A DNA stretch of 32,592 nt. Origin: Endotrypanum monterogeii. Lineage: Eukaryota; Euglenozoa; Kinetoplastea; Trypanosomatida; Trypanosomatidae. This document shows, one piece after another, positions 1 to 10,075 of the stretch (position 1 is its first letter; every line of letters begins with the position of its first letter). A model generated the notes under the pieces. That model saw nothing but the letters and a program-made list of their open reading frames with translations. It ran no database searches and was not told the origin of the DNA. The position numbers and the translations under genes were made by a program. Location: the NCBI GenBank assembly GCA_000333855.2, contig CM007314.1:1406370-1438961 (forward strand), written 5' to 3'.

Positions 1-462
1 GGGAGGAGTCTACACCAATCAGCTCTTCCCCTTCCCCCCCCTCTTCTCCTCCTCCTTTCCTTCCCCCCTGCCCCTCCCCCCTGCCGAGCGCGTGCGCTTG
101 TGATGTGGGCGGCGTGCACCACCCTGGGAGGCGCGCCTGCTGAGGGAGGGGGGCTCCTGCTCGGGCACACCTCCGGCATGTGCGCCACTGATACTCTGCT
201 GTTTGTTGCCTGGCAAACGCCGGTGTGTCCGCCCTGTAGCAGGACGCCGTGTGTGGGTGGCTTGTGTGGGGGCGTGCTGTGCACCGCCGGTCCGCCTGGC
301 GCTGATTGCGCGCAGCACACACCCGGAGGAGGTGGGGCGTCACGAAAGGGAAGGGCTGGCCAAGCGCGTGGCCGGACTGCGCGGCGGAGGCACTAGTCTC
401 AAACACTCCGTTCCTACGGAATGCTACAACAGAGGAGGAGGGGCGGAATGGGGCGAGGGTGT
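1..462. repeat. GC-rich dispersed repeat, copy 1 (truncated by window start)
   Basis: This block matches 16516-16977 base for base at a constant offset of 16,515. By eye I counted about six to eight substitutions in 462 bases and no indels. Matching stops at about 462, where both copies switch to unrelated sequence. It opens with a long C/T-rich stretch (30-80) and is then G/C-rich, unlike the AT-rich intergenic DNA around it. Its placement between genes and the high identity of distant copies suggest a dispersed element of the SIDER kind (short degenerate retroposons common in Leishmania 3' UTRs). I could not confirm a SIDER signature or a poly-A end. The upstream limit is unknown because the window starts inside the element. 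ORFs of about 100 residues on both strands have biased composition and are not convincing proteins. Confidence 0.9.
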
Positions 463-980
463 CCACCTGGTTGAATGTTGCTACTTTTTCACTTGTACAA
501 GTATTCAATGAGTATCGGTTTTTCATTTCTTTACCGTAGGTTTTCCATTCGAAAGCCAAAAGATCTCGGTGAGGAATGGAATGCGGGCAGAAGCGGGACA
601 GCAGCCGAGATGGGTAGGTTACGTCATATAAAAATTGCGGCCTGAAAAATGGCGAGGTCGATGCTAGTGCCCACTCTTCGGAAGAGAGCAAGTATCTTAT
701 CGTTGCGGACATCCCACGGTTTTGGCGAGGGACTGCATGTCTACGTGGAGGGAAACTAGCCCACTGCGAAATCCGTGACAAAAGAGGACCGCGGTGGACG
801 GTAGTAAACTAATTGGAGTCATCTTCCTCCGCAGTTCTTTCGTTTCTTTTTTTTCCCGGGTGGTGCCGATACCGAAGGTCAGATCGACCACACTCACCTT
901 TTTTTTTTCATAACGCGCCGTGTACACGTAAAGAAAAAAAATGTACGAGTTACTTGCACTCTGGCGTGTACCGACACCTT

Positions 981-1050
981 TAAATAAATAAATATATACA
1001 TATATATATATATATACATATATACATATATATATGTATATATTTATATT
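981..1050. repeat. AT-rich simple repeat
   Basis: Seventy bases made almost only of TA dinucleotides with a few TATACA and TATGTA interruptions. The apparent minus-strand ORF across it (a tyrosine/isoleucine run) is an artefact of the repeat. Confidence 0.95.
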
Positions 1051-1215
1051 CCTCAACGGCCCTAATTTTTTTTTCTCTCATAGTGTCACTCTAAGAGTGT
1101 TTTACATTATTTTTTTTATTATTATCTTATCAGCTTTTTTTTTCTCAGTTTCCTGTCAAGTGCCTGTGCACGGCCGTTTTCGTGAGAGCGAGGCACATAC
1201 ACTAGCGGCGCTCTT

Positions 1216-1241
1216 GCAATATATATATATATATATATTGC
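1216..1241. repeat. (AT)n palindrome
   Basis: A GCAAT arm, a run of AT dinucleotides, then an ATTGC arm. The whole 26-base segment is self-complementary and could extrude as a hairpin or cruciform. No function can be inferred from sequence alone. Confidence 0.85.
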
Positions 1242-1440
1242 ACGAGGACACACTCTCAACAAGTGTTGCACTTCTGTTTCCTTCGGTGACGTGGCACATT
1301 TCTTTCTCTCCTTTAGTACTGTGCCTTATCTTTTCAATTCATTTTTCCCCCCTTGCGAGTTACCCTACTTCGAAGTATACCGTGTTCACGGCTTCTCACG
1401 TAGTTTTGTGTTAATACTACTCGCTTCATCGAAGTATCAG

Positions 1441-1797
1441 ATGCAAGTATTGTCCTGTTTGCCGAAGCGCTGCAGCGTGCTTGCGCTTGCGGATCCCTCG
1501 GTCATTGCTTTTCGTAGTAGCGTGATGCACCTATGCCACTTCAATCTCAGATCAATCTCTGCTTACTCGTGCTAGCCACGAACGCTTTGATATTGTTGAT
1601 GAGATGGGCGAAACGATGAAGGTGGCTGGAATGCACCCCACCTTGCTCCTCGAGGCTCACGGACAGGAAATCCCGATTCACTCCGAGTGATACACTGCGA
1701 ATGACCCCCATTGAAGCGCGGCGCTTCGTGGTGTCCTGTTTTCCGGAAGTGGGCAGAGGCCTTGCTAGGAATGGTATAAACTGCGGTGATGCGTGAT
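1441..1797 (+). pseudogene. Possible decayed coding sequence (frameshifted relic)
   Basis: Three overlapping open stretches in successive frames read like protein and are richer in G/C than the flanks. Frame 1 is open from 1441 to the TAG at 1573-1575. Frame 2 covers about 1577-1690 (begins around HERFDIVDEMGETMKVAGM and ends at TGA). Frame 3 covers about 1683-1797 (contains SDTLRMTPIEARRFVVSCF and ends at TGA). Joined by two frame changes they would make about 115 residues. I recognise no family. It could equally be chance open frames in a GC-rich patch, so this is a weak call. Confidence 0.25.
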
Positions 1798-3190
1798 CAA
1801 TGGTTTATCCAAGGGCAATATGAGTCTGGAGGATACCGAGCGAAGAACTGATTTAACTCACACGTTCACATGCACCCACCTACAAGTCCAAAAAAATAAA
1901 TTCGCATCTTTTTTTTTTTCGTTCTCTACCGTAAAGTTGATGATTATTTTTTCCCCCCCCCTCACCCAATATGAAAATCTCGCTTTCCTTGACCCCTTTC
2001 TTTTGGCTGGAAAAGGAGAACATCTCATTCCTTTCTTTTTTTTTCTGATGGTTAATATCTTGTGTGTGCCATCTTTTTCCCTTTTTCGCTTTGCCTCTGC
2101 TTGTTTTTCTTTTCCTTTTTTTTTCTTTCCGACATTTTAGTTGGGTTGCGAAGGAGGTTTGTGTGCACGTACCTAGCCGCTCTTTTTCTCTGCTGTCGTT
2201 TACTATTCCCAACTACTTCTCTCAGTGTGCATGGGTACAGACTCTTCGCAATTATGTTTTTTTTTTTTGATGTTGAGGGACCATCCTAATTTTTTATTTT
2301 TAGTATTTACTTTTTTACCCTTTTTCCCTTTTACGGAGGAGGCTGTTGTGACCCTTTTCTTTCATTTTGTACATTCATGGCATAGACGAAAATGACTCGA
2401 CAGGTTTCTTTTTTGTGTTTTCCGTTCCTTGATTTTTTTTTTTTGATTCCTTTTTTCCCGAGTACTCCAGCGTCTTTTCTCTTGATTGGCTTGTTTTGAT
2501 TACATCGTCTTTCCCTAACGAACGACGCCTTGTATGTGTAGCCAACTCACATGCTCTCAGAGGGGCGTATCCATCAACCCCCTTTTCGCTACAAGAACAA
2601 CAAAAAAGGAGATAGTATTTCGATGGGGAAGGTAAAGCAGTCGTGATCAGTTTCTCTCTGCATCCGCAACAGCCGTCACATATGTTCGATTTGTAAAGCG
2701 GATGGTGGCCCATTTTTCTTTTCTGGTTCTGACCCCTTTTTATCTGTTTCTCTCCGGTTTTCTTCTCTTGACTCACTTCATTGTGCCTTTATTTTTTTTT
2801 TCCGGATGTGTCTGTCTTCGATATTTGTATCCACCTCCATTTCTTTTGCGACAATGGTCGACGCAAAGTTAAGGGACGAGAGGTTATGTGAGGACTCGTT
2901 CCCTGGAAAACAATTAGGGATCGTCTGTCGCCTCTAAACGCACAGGCACATGTGAGCTGCGTGTGTGAGTGGGGGGGGGGAGGCAGAGAGAACAACGCGT
3001 CGGGGCAGTTCAAGTCTCGCATCACTTCTCGTGTGCTCCCCCTTTTCCTCCGTCATTGACTACCTCATTTTTTCATGCATCTCTTCTCATCACGCGTCTA
3101 TGACATGTCTTCTGCCCTTCTCCACACCTCTGTTCACTTGCGCGTGTACACTCACTCTCTCACACACACTCAACAAAACCCACCAACTCG

Positions 3191-3349
3191 TGTCTTTTCT
3201 ATTCACTCGTTTTTCGTTCGTTGCCCCTCCTTTCCCCCCCCCCAAAAAAAAAGTAAGCTGTACTACTCGTTCTGGTTGATTTCAGTGACCACCTCCAGTA
3301 CTGCTACAGCGCCAGGCGCGTGGATTGCGTGTGTGTGCTTTTGTTGCAG
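3191..3349 (+). promoter_or_regulatory. Polypyrimidine tract and candidate trans-splice acceptors for the DRC3 gene
   Basis: A strong C/T tract (3191-3243) ends in a long C run. The first AG after it is at 3252-3253, with further AGs at 3284-3285 and in TTGTTGCAG ending at 3349. Any of these would give a short 5' UTR ahead of the ATG at 3367. Which one is used cannot be decided from sequence. Confidence 0.55.
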
Positions 3350-3366
3350 CGTGAATCCCAGGAGTC

Positions 3367-5031
3367 ATGTCTAAAGGGTTTGCGGTACAACCGCTAACGG
3401 CGCCCTACAAAGAGGTGGTGATCAACGAGGCTCTCATTCGCACTGCTATCTCCTTCAAACCATCCTTCACAACAGAGGATGATCGCATTCGGGTTGTTGG
3501 TAACAGGGAAAAAGCACTTTGCGACGCCAAGCTGCAAAGCGAAGCCGCCAGTATCGCGTTGGAGGAAGTGGAGACCCTCCTCCTCTCTTTTCGTGGTCTT
3601 GAGCGCATTGAGAACCTCAGCGCCTTGCGCTCCTTGACAAAGCTGCATTTGGACAACAATCGAATCACCCGCATTGAGAATCTCGAAAGTCTCGTGAACC
3701 TTCAGTGGTTGGATTTAAGCTACAATGCCATCGAAGTGATCGATGGACTGGAAGGGCTGCAACACCTCAACTGCTTATCTCTCTACGCGAATAAACTTAC
3801 GGCCTTGAGTGGACTTACAGGCTTGCCAGAGCTGAGCACACTAAGTATTGGATCCAACCCGCTGGAGAAGATGGAGGAGACGGTACTCTATTTGCATCAC
3901 CTCCCGCGACTACGGGTCTTGACGTTAAAGGAGTGTCCACTCGCTACTCTGCCAAACTACCGACTACGAGTGATCGCGTTTGTGCGTGGGGTGAAATTCC
4001 TGGATGGGCAACTGGTGAAGGATGAGGAGGCTGCGAGGGCGCGCGAGACTTTTTATGAGAAGTTGATTCCTGTAGATGAGGAGGACGAAGCTCGCGCTAC
4101 AGAGGCGAAGGTACAGACAGAACAGGAGGCCATCGCATCATCCTACAAGCACTACAACTGCCCGAATGAGGGAACGCTTTTCGATGAGTTGCTTCATCTT
4201 GACCTCGATGGTCGCAAAATGGATTCCATTATTCGAAGCGAAGCAGTGTTCCCTGTCGCAAAGGACCCACTAGACCGTTATCAGACGGAGTTCAATGAAC
4301 AGTTGAGGCAGCTGACTGTCACCATGAAGGAAATTCGTGACCGCCGTGATCTCGACGACACCGCCTATCGTCAGGCTGTTTCCTACACTCTGCGCCAAAG
4401 CGCAGCCTTGTCACGGGCCTCAATGCATCGATTTGAGACCCTTATGAAGGGTAGCATTGTCAAAGGAGTCACCCAAAAGCAACGCGGCTCTCAGCAGCTC
4501 TCGTCTCACGTTATCCAGGCCTTGCACGTGGCGCTGGAGAAGCTGCGCGAAGAGCTTTTTGAGCAAGAGGCGCATCAGTACGATGCCCTCGAGGTGCTAC
4601 ACACCAATACGATCGCTAAGTGGAAGGCGGACGGTGTGGAGGTCGTCCTTCAAAGCACCTTTGAGACACTGCTTCGCCTTGAGACAGATTTTCAGAGCAC
4701 AGTGCGGCACATCTTTGACGCTGTCTTCGAGCAGCGACGCAAAAACGACAATGCGGATAGGGCGTTCCACTACACAGGACAAGACGAGGCGATGCTTGCG
4801 TTCCTGGACAATAAGGAAGAATATCAGCGCACCGTGAACGAGTGGTACGAGCTTCGGCGAAAGCGTATCGAGGAACTCGAGATGTTTCACCTCAAGGCAG
4901 AGGAGACATTGCTGAACGTTCGCGCGAAAACCATACTAAACACTGAGCAAGACCGCCATCGCCAACGAGTGCATGAGGTGTGCGAGTATGTCAAAGACAT
5001 GTCAATCATCATAGATGGGGCGGATAATTGA
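3367..5031 (+). CDS. DRC3: Dynein regulatory complex subunit 3 (DRC3/LRRC48-like leucine-rich-repeat protein)
   Basis: 554 residues, ATG to TGA. DRC3 is a subunit of the nexin-dynein regulatory complex, which links outer doublets of the axoneme and regulates inner-arm dyneins, so the protein should act in the flagellum. Residues 13-27 (YKEVVINEALIRTAI) match the short N-terminal motif that precedes the LRRs in vertebrate LRRC48. Residues 66-190 form about five SDS22-type leucine-rich repeats (LxxLxxLxLxxNxIxxIxxL), closed by an LRR-cap-like segment at 197-217. The remainder is mostly charged and helical, with coiled-coil character. Length is close to the human protein (523). The ATG is the first in frame after the acceptors at 3253-3349. 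A DRC3 paralogue or another SDS22-like flagellar protein is possible, but the N-terminal motif plus C-terminal coiled coil favours DRC3. Confidence 0.85.
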   Translation: MSKGFAVQPLTAPYKEVVINEALIRTAISFKPSFTTEDDRIRVVGNREKALCDAKLQSEAASIALEEVETLLLSFRGLERIENLSALRSLTKLHLDNNRITRIENLESLVNLQWLDLSYNAIEVIDGLEGLQHLNCLSLYANKLTALSGLTGLPELSTLSIGSNPLEKMEETVLYLHHLPRLRVLTLKECPLATLPNYRLRVIAFVRGVKFLDGQLVKDEEAARARETFYEKLIPVDEEDEARATEAKVQTEQEAIASSYKHYNCPNEGTLFDELLHLDLDGRKMDSIIRSEAVFPVAKDPLDRYQTEFNEQLRQLTVTMKEIRDRRDLDDTAYRQAVSYTLRQSAALSRASMHRFETLMKGSIVKGVTQKQRGSQQLSSHVIQALHVALEKLREELFEQEAHQYDALEVLHTNTIAKWKADGVEVVLQSTFETLLRLETDFQSTVRHIFDAVFEQRRKNDNADRAFHYTGQDEAMLAFLDNKEEYQRTVNEWYELRRKRIEELEMFHLKAEETLLNVRAKTILNTEQDRHRQRVHEVCEYVKDMSIIIDGADN

Positions 5032-5384
5032 AAGTTCAACTAAGTGTTTTATCCGCCTCACACACAGGAACACAATTCTGCACTGCTTCTTGCTGGCACG
5101 CGCGAGGCCACTGCGGTGCTTTGGCTTTTTTTTGCGGGTTCTTTTTCACTGGCACGCCCCGGTATGCGGTTGATTTCCGTTTACCTTTTCCCGTGTACAG
5201 CCTTGTGTCTCTGTGGGTGTGTCCAAAATCGAAAAAAAAAATTTAGCTTCCCATCAGAACCCCACGGCTTCATTTATCCCCCGTTTTTTTTTCCCTTTCT
5301 GCGGCTTTCAGTTGCTTGCTTTTATTTTTCTTTGACCTGCGAAATGTACATTAGTTTGTGCGCGTGTCGGTGCAACACGTGTAC

Positions 5385-5410
5385 GTGTGTGTGTGTGTGT
5401 GTGTGTGTGT
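5385..5410. repeat. (GT)n microsatellite
   Basis: About 13 GT dinucleotides on the + strand, in the presumed 3' UTR/intergenic spacer after the DRC3 gene. Confidence 0.95.
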
Positions 5411-5730
5411 ATGCCTCTATGATCTGTTGAACACTGAAGTCCCAGATGAACTCAAATAAATGTGAGGGAGAGGGCTATACGAGCACAGTAACCCAGGAGA
5501 TGACTCTTATGCTGTATACTGCCGTGCTCGACATCTAACTCACGATGCCTACTCGTATTGGAAGACGCTGGGGACCGTTGACATTATTCTCTCGATCTCC
5601 TGTCGCTTTTTCCCAAGCGCCATGTCCTCCCATGTTTCCTACGTGTACCTGCCTTAAAAAAAAAAAACTGTATTCCCCCTTTTATCAATCATTCTCCGCC
5701 ACTTCTCATTGTGCATCATTCGCTGTCGCT

Positions 5731-5775
5731 CTTTGCTCGTCTTTTCTTTCGTTCGTTTTTTTCACCCTGATGAAG
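5731..5775 (+). promoter_or_regulatory. Trans-splice acceptor region of eL15
   Basis: A nearly pure pyrimidine tract (5731-5767) is followed by the first AG at 5774-5775, 28 bases before the ATG at 5804. A competing ATG at 5770 (a five-codon uORF ending at 5787) lies just upstream of that AG and would be removed by trans-splicing there. This supports 5804 as the start. Confidence 0.65.
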
Positions 5776-5803
5776 AAATCCGCGTAGTAGTAGTGTCGCA
5801 ACC

Positions 5804-6418
5804 ATGGGGGCTTTCATGTACCTGAACGAGCTGTGGAAGAAGAAGTCTTCCGATGTGATGCGCTTCATTCAGCGCATCCGCTCGTGGGAGTACCGCCACC
5901 AGCACACAGTGGTGCGCCTGCGCCGTCCGACGCGCCCGGAGAAGGCCCGCATGCTTGGCTACAAGACGAAGCAGGGCTTCTGTGTGTTCCGCGTGCGCGT
6001 GCGCCGTGGTGGCCGCAAACGCCCGGCCCACAAGGGTATCACATACGGTAAGCCGAAGACCAGCGGTGTGCTCGGGATGAAGCTGAACAAGAACAACCAG
6101 GCCGTTGCAGAGCAGCGTCTGGGGAAGCGCTTCGGTAACCTGCGCGTGCTGAACTCATACTGGGTGAACATGGACTCCACGTTCAAGTGGTACGAGGTCA
6201 TTGCCGTGGACCCTATGTGCAAGACCATCCGCCGTGACCCCCGCATCAACTGGATCGTCAACTCTGTGCACAAGCACCGTGAGCAGCGTGGTCTGACCTC
6301 GGCTGGCCGCAAGCACCGTGGTCTGCGCCACAAGGGTCACAAGGCCTCCAAGCTGCGCCCGTCGTACCGCGCTGCGTGGCGCCGCAACAACCGCATCGTG
6401 TTTCTGCGCAAGCGTTAA
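5804..6418 (+). CDS. RPL15: 60S ribosomal protein L15 (eL15)
   Basis: 204 residues, the same length as human RPL15. Recognition is by near-continuous family similarity: the start [20 protein letters not shown], then [15 protein letters not shown], then [10 protein letters not shown] with [16 protein letters not shown], and [20 protein letters not shown] near the C-terminus. It is a core structural protein of the large cytosolic subunit, rich in Arg and Lys. Third codon positions are strongly C/G biased compared with neighbouring genes, as expected of a highly expressed ribosomal gene. The ATG sits in ACCATGG and is the first after the probable splice acceptor at 5775. It ends in TAA. No sign of truncation or duplication inside the window. 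Confidence 0.98.
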   Translation: MGAFMYLNELWKKKSSDVMRFIQRIRSWEYRHQHTVVRLRRPTRPEKARMLGYKTKQGFCVFRVRVRRGGRKRPAHKGITYGKPKTSGVLGMKLNKNNQAVAEQRLGKRFGNLRVLNSYWVNMDSTFKWYEVIAVDPMCKTIRRDPRINWIVNSVHKHREQRGLTSAGRKHRGLRHKGHKASKLRPSYRAAWRRNNRIVFLRKR

Positions 6419-7320
6419 ACGGCTTTGTGATGTGTCGCATTCTGTTACTCGCCTCCTTTATTTTTCGTTTCTTTTTCGTTTGATGAAAGCAAAAAAAAAC
6501 AAAAGACAAACAGGGCAGCGGCACAGCACCGAAAAAGTGTGACGCTGCCCGGAGGACAAAATTGTCCTATCTCTCTCCGCACGCGTCTCTCGATGCTGCT
6601 TTTGCATGTGGGGCTCATTGTTTTTTTTTTTTTGGGGGGGGGGTGCTCTCCCTATTGCCACGCACAAGCGGCTTACCTCGGCCTATGTTGCGCAGTGGCG
6701 ATGTCACTTTTAGGGTAATGCTGGGAAGAAAATACATTCTTCCGTCGCACAGATGGGATCTTGATTCATTATGCGCAAAGAATGCTTATCATCTCCTCTT
6801 GTCTTCATCTGACTGGGTGGTGGCTCTGTTGACCATCCATCGAAAATACTTGACACCTCATACGCACATATATACACACATGCACATACATATGCTATAT
6901 GTATTCGAAGTCGCTAGGTACCGCTCACTTTCTCGGGTAGCACTGCGCCTTTTTTCCCTTTTCACAGTACACGTTCTCACCAGTTGAGGTGCGCAGGGAA
7001 TCACGTTAAACAAAGAGAGAGACTCGTGTGATAAGCGTTTGGCCAATCGATTTTTTTACCTTCCTCGATTTTTTTTTTTTAACTTGCTGTTCTTTGCAGC
7101 TCTTGCTAGTTTTTCGTATTTCTTTATTGGTACTATCTTGGGTTGCGCTGCTTTCTTACACGTGCACGGTTCCCCCACTTTTTCGTTTACCCTCGTGTGT
7201 GCTCGTGTGTTTGTACGGCACTCTTTTTGTGCCCCTCTTCCCCCAAAGCCCTTCACACACCGAGGTGTTTGATTTCAGGCTTTTCTCGCCTTGACACCCC
7301 ACCCCTTAGACGCAGTCGAA
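6419..7320. other. eL15 / V-ATPase intergenic region
   Basis: About 900 bases without a gene. It contains a T run followed by a G run (6621-6642), T-rich tracts (7048-7080) and pyrimidine-rich DNA up to 7290. Likely acceptors for the next gene are AG at 7247-7248 and GATTTCAG ending at 7278, with later AGs at 7308-7309 and 7314-7315. ORFs here are low-complexity products of T-rich DNA. Confidence 0.6.
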
Positions 7321-7995
7321 ATGCCAGTTGAGGCAGAGGTACTCCCCACACCAGCGCGTCTTCCGCCAGATGATGCGATGTGTGTGGTGGGTAGTCTCAT
7401 CCGCTACATTCTTATTGTTGTAATCGTCCTTTTCGGTGTGATTCCTGCTCTTTGTGGAACTGTATTTCCTCCGTTCTCAGCGCTGTGGAGCATCTTGAAG
7501 GCTGTGTCGCCCTACGCGTGGGCTTCGATGGGCACCGGCATTGGCATTACGCTTTCCATACTGGGAGCCTCATGGGGTATCCTTACAAGTGGCGCATCTA
7601 TCAGCGGTGCAGCCATCCGATCTCCAGAAATCCGGAGCAAGAATCTCATCTCCATCATTTTCTGCGAAGCGGTTGCTATATACGGCGTCATTCTTTCTAT
7701 CATCATGATGGGGAAAATACAGGCGAGCAATTCTACAGTCGGTAAGGGTGGTGCTTATACTTACGAGGCTATCGCTGGCGGTTACACCCTTTTTGCTGCC
7801 GGGGTCGCCGTGGGTATTGGAAACATGGCGTGTGGTATCTCGGTTGGCATAGTTGGGAGTAGCTGCGCCATCGCGGATGCTCACAGCAGCAGCTTGTTTG
7901 TGAAGGTACTCGTTATTGAGATTTTCGCGTCCGCACTCGGTATCTTTGCCGTCATTACGGGTATTCTGATGACGCAGAAGGTGAGTATGGAGTAG
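7321..7995 (+). CDS. V-type H+-ATPase proteolipid subunit c'' (Vma16/ATP6V0B-like)
   Basis: 224 residues from the ATG at 7321. The frame can be extended to 7291 only with a TTG, so I take the ATG. The protein is a V0 rotor-ring subunit that carries protons across acidocalcisome, endosomal or contractile-vacuole membranes. Five hydrophobic helices are visible at about 25-47, 67-90, 109-131, 151-180 and 194-218; five helices distinguish c'' from the four-helix c subunit. The essential buried carboxylate is Glu116 in SIIFCEAVAIYGVI, and the second family glutamate is Glu200 in LVIEIFASALG. Glycine-rich packing faces (GTGIGITLSILGASWG, GIGNMACGISVGIVGS) are typical. Length fits yeast Vma16 (213) and human ATP6V0B (205). 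It ends in TAG. No anomaly seen. Confidence 0.93.
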   Translation: MPVEAEVLPTPARLPPDDAMCVVGSLIRYILIVVIVLFGVIPALCGTVFPPFSALWSILKAVSPYAWASMGTGIGITLSILGASWGILTSGASISGAAIRSPEIRSKNLISIIFCEAVAIYGVILSIIMMGKIQASNSTVGKGGAYTYEAIAGGYTLFAAGVAVGIGNMACGISVGIVGSSCAIADAHSSSLFVKVLVIEIFASALGIFAVITGILMTQKVSME

Positions 7996-9027
7996 GACCT
8001 CTACAGATAAGAATGGGTGCGGGCCGAGCGACGAGCACAAAGGGAGAGGCAATGTAAGGTGAAAGGAAACTAGCTTCCAACTCAGAAAGGGGAAAAACCA
8101 TCGGGGAAAAACGGGACTTGCTGAGGGGTCTTTTCTGGTCTGCTCTTGCGTACGCTAATTATGTACTCAGATGTGTTCTGATATTTATGAGTGCTTTTGT
8201 CTTCCCTGTATTACCCCGTTTATCGATAGTTTCGTCTTGATATCTTCTTAGCGGGCGTGTGTGTGTGTATGTGTGTGTGTGTGTGGAGGGGCGGTTGGGG
8301 GGGGGGCGGAGTTCTGTCTCTGAATAGGAAGGCGAGCACTTCAAATTTGCCGCGCTGCTGTGACCATTTGTGCATCGTGCTTTTTTTTCTTTTGGCTTGT
8401 GTGGGCGTAGGTGTCTGTGGGCAGAGGCACTGGTGGAGGCGCACTTCCTGTGGTTTGTGGTCGAGTATGATGGTCTCATCACGCCTGTTGCTGACTGCTC
8501 AGTAGGCTTGGCGATGTTTTGTTGGCAGAGATGAAAAGAAAAAATGGTGATGAGAGTCAGAAATACACAGCGATTTCGTCTAGATGGCGGCAATACAGGC
8601 TGGTCGTAGAATTACCCTTTTTTTTCTTTGAGCGTCTGACATGTTGGCGGTGCAGTCCTCTGTCTTGGTCAAGCTTTCTACAGCTTTCGATCTCGCTACT
8701 TGGATCTCGAGTGCTGTCAACAACAAAAAAAGACACACACGCAAATCAGGAGAACCATTGTGCGCTAGGGCTACGCGCAACACTTCTTTACTTCGATCTG
8801 TTTTTTTGCATCTGTTTCAATGGAGAGACTTGTAGCGCTTCGAGGTTACTCATCTTTGCACTCTACAGGAAATCGTTGTCGGCTGTTCGGCTGCACACAT
8901 GCGTTTTCTTTTGTAACGCTGTTTTTTTTTTCTCGAATGAAAAGAAGCTTTTTATTCTCGAGTGTGGTTAAGCTCTACACAGATCATATATTTTTCTCCT
9001 GTTCGGGAGGGTACCCGGAGGCGGCAG
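7996..9027. other. V-ATPase / NTF2-like intergenic region
   Basis: About 1 kb without a gene. It carries a (GT)n microsatellite at 8256-8285 followed by a G-rich run (8287-8308), a T-rich tract at 8920-8935, and TTTTTCTCCTGTTCGGGAG with AG at 9008-9009, a likely acceptor for the next gene. An extension of the next gene's frame upstream of 9028 would need a GTG start and is not accepted. Confidence 0.6.
8256..8285. repeat. (GT)n microsatellite
   Basis: About 14 GT units with one TATG interruption on the + strand, immediately followed by a G-rich run. It lies in the presumed 3' UTR of the V-ATPase gene. Confidence 0.95.
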
Positions 9028-9462
9028 ATGGTTGCCTCACAGCTGGTGCTACAGCGGTACACTCAGCTTATCGGTAGTGGTGAGCTAGATGCTGCGTTCA
9101 ACTACATCTCCGATGATATCATCTATGTCACCTGGCTCGGCGTCGTTGAGGGCAAGGAAAACGTAGTGACATTTCTTCGAGATAACCTGCGCTTCCTGCA
9201 CTTCACCAAAAACTTTAATCGCTGGAGGCAAGTACAGCACTGTCTGGATTCAGACTTGCGCAGATCCTTTGGGGAAACCAGTGAGGGCGACGCAAACCTC
9301 TTTCACCGAGACGGGTACGATGCGCAAGGATATGCCACCTTCGAGCGCGAGGGCACAATGGCAAATATAGTGAAGCTCTCTATGCAAAAAACTCGCGTGA
9401 AAGAAACGGTTGTGATTCGAGACGACAAGGTGATTCTGGTAACCTTGATGGAGCAACTCTGA
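9028..9462 (+). CDS. Small NTF2-like / SnoaL-like domain protein, function unknown
   Basis: 144 residues from the ATG at 9028, the first ATG after the candidate acceptor at 9009. The opening reads like the NTF2/SnoaL fold: a helix with VLQRYTQLIGSGELDAAFNYI, then a strand containing DDIIYVTWLGVVEGKENVVTFL, matching the family pattern 'helix - sGelda - l.ddi.y - g.veGkenv..fl'. The protein ends in alternating strands (KETVVIRDDKVILVTLMEQL), as expected for the curved sheet of this fold. The family spans enzymes, transport factors and binding proteins, and no catalytic pair can be assigned. No signal peptide or membrane helix. Residues 85-105 (acidic, glycine-rich) look like an inserted loop. 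Confidence is good that this is a real gene and moderate for the fold. Confidence 0.75.
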   Translation: MVASQLVLQRYTQLIGSGELDAAFNYISDDIIYVTWLGVVEGKENVVTFLRDNLRFLHFTKNFNRWRQVQHCLDSDLRRSFGETSEGDANLFHRDGYDAQGYATFEREGTMANIVKLSMQKTRVKETVVIRDDKVILVTLMEQL

Positions 9463-10075
9463 GAGACGTGGCAAGGGGGTGCTGAACATGCCCAACTGGA
9501 GGGGGCGGTGTTTTGATGCATTCTTTCCCTCGTCCAAGGTTGACACCATTATATTCTGCGCACCGCCATCGAAGGAGGGGAGAACGAACATCTTCTCAGG
9601 GAGCACTAGCTCGAACTCGCTGTGCCAATTGCTGTTGAGGTAAAAATGTATAGTCATGTGCCACAGACTGCAGCCGCCTGTAGAATGCCCCGTTTGCTCT
9701 CATCTCATGTGCATAAAACAAACGGTATCGTGCACTAACCTCCTTTCGTTTTCGTGTTTCAAGAACGTTTATTCCTTGAGGGTTTTCATTTGTGCTCGCG
9801 CTCCGCTGTGTGCTCATTTGTGTGTGTGTGTGTGTGTGTGTGTGTATTTGTGAGTATATGGTAGTGACACTTTACCGAGATGACTAAAAAAAGTAGATTT
9901 GTTTCAGCGCTGTGGATCATGTCTTGATGGAGGTAATACCACAAAAAGCGCCTGCTGTGCGGCACCCGCGTTTCTCATTTTAGCCTCCAATCTCCCCCCA
10001 TTTTTTCCTGTCCTCGTCTGTGGCTAATCGTTTTTCCTTCTTCATGGTCGACCGAGCGTGTTTGCACCTGCAATT
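9463..10075. other. NTF2-like / coiled-coil intergenic region
   Basis: About 600 bases without a gene. It contains a (GT)n run at 9819-9845 and pyrimidine tracts at 10003-10015 and 10030-10043. The first AG after the second tract is at 10055-10056. No RNA gene seen. Confidence 0.6.
9819..9845. repeat. (TG)n microsatellite
   Basis: About 13 TG units on the + strand in the presumed 3' UTR of the NTF2-like gene. Confidence 0.95.

Larger units (their letters stand above)
463..3366. other. Long gene-free interval upstream of the DRC3 gene
   Basis: About 2.9 kb without an intact gene. It holds an AT-rich tract (981-1050), a perfect (AT)n palindrome (1216-1241), many T-rich runs between 1890 and 2470, and a higher-GC patch near 1441-1797 that reads like decayed coding sequence. 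The last 200 bases contain polypyrimidine tracts that probably serve trans-splicing of the next gene. A short ATG ORF at 649-759 (36 codons) has nothing to recommend it. Confidence 0.6.

Noticed and set aside
100..396. ORF in repeat copy 1, recurring at 16492-16911 in copy 2
   Set aside because: Similar-length ORFs exist in several frames and on both strands of the GC-rich repeat. The substitutions between copies show no preference for silent positions that I could see, and the composition is Gly/Cys/Arg/Pro-biased.
697..1056. Minus-strand ORF with Tyr/Ile-rich N-terminus
   Set aside because: It is a translation of the TA simple repeat at 981-1050 and nearby T-rich DNA; no coding bias.
5770..5787. 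Short uORF just before eL15
   Set aside because: Its ATG precedes the first AG after the pyrimidine tract and should be removed by trans-splicing.
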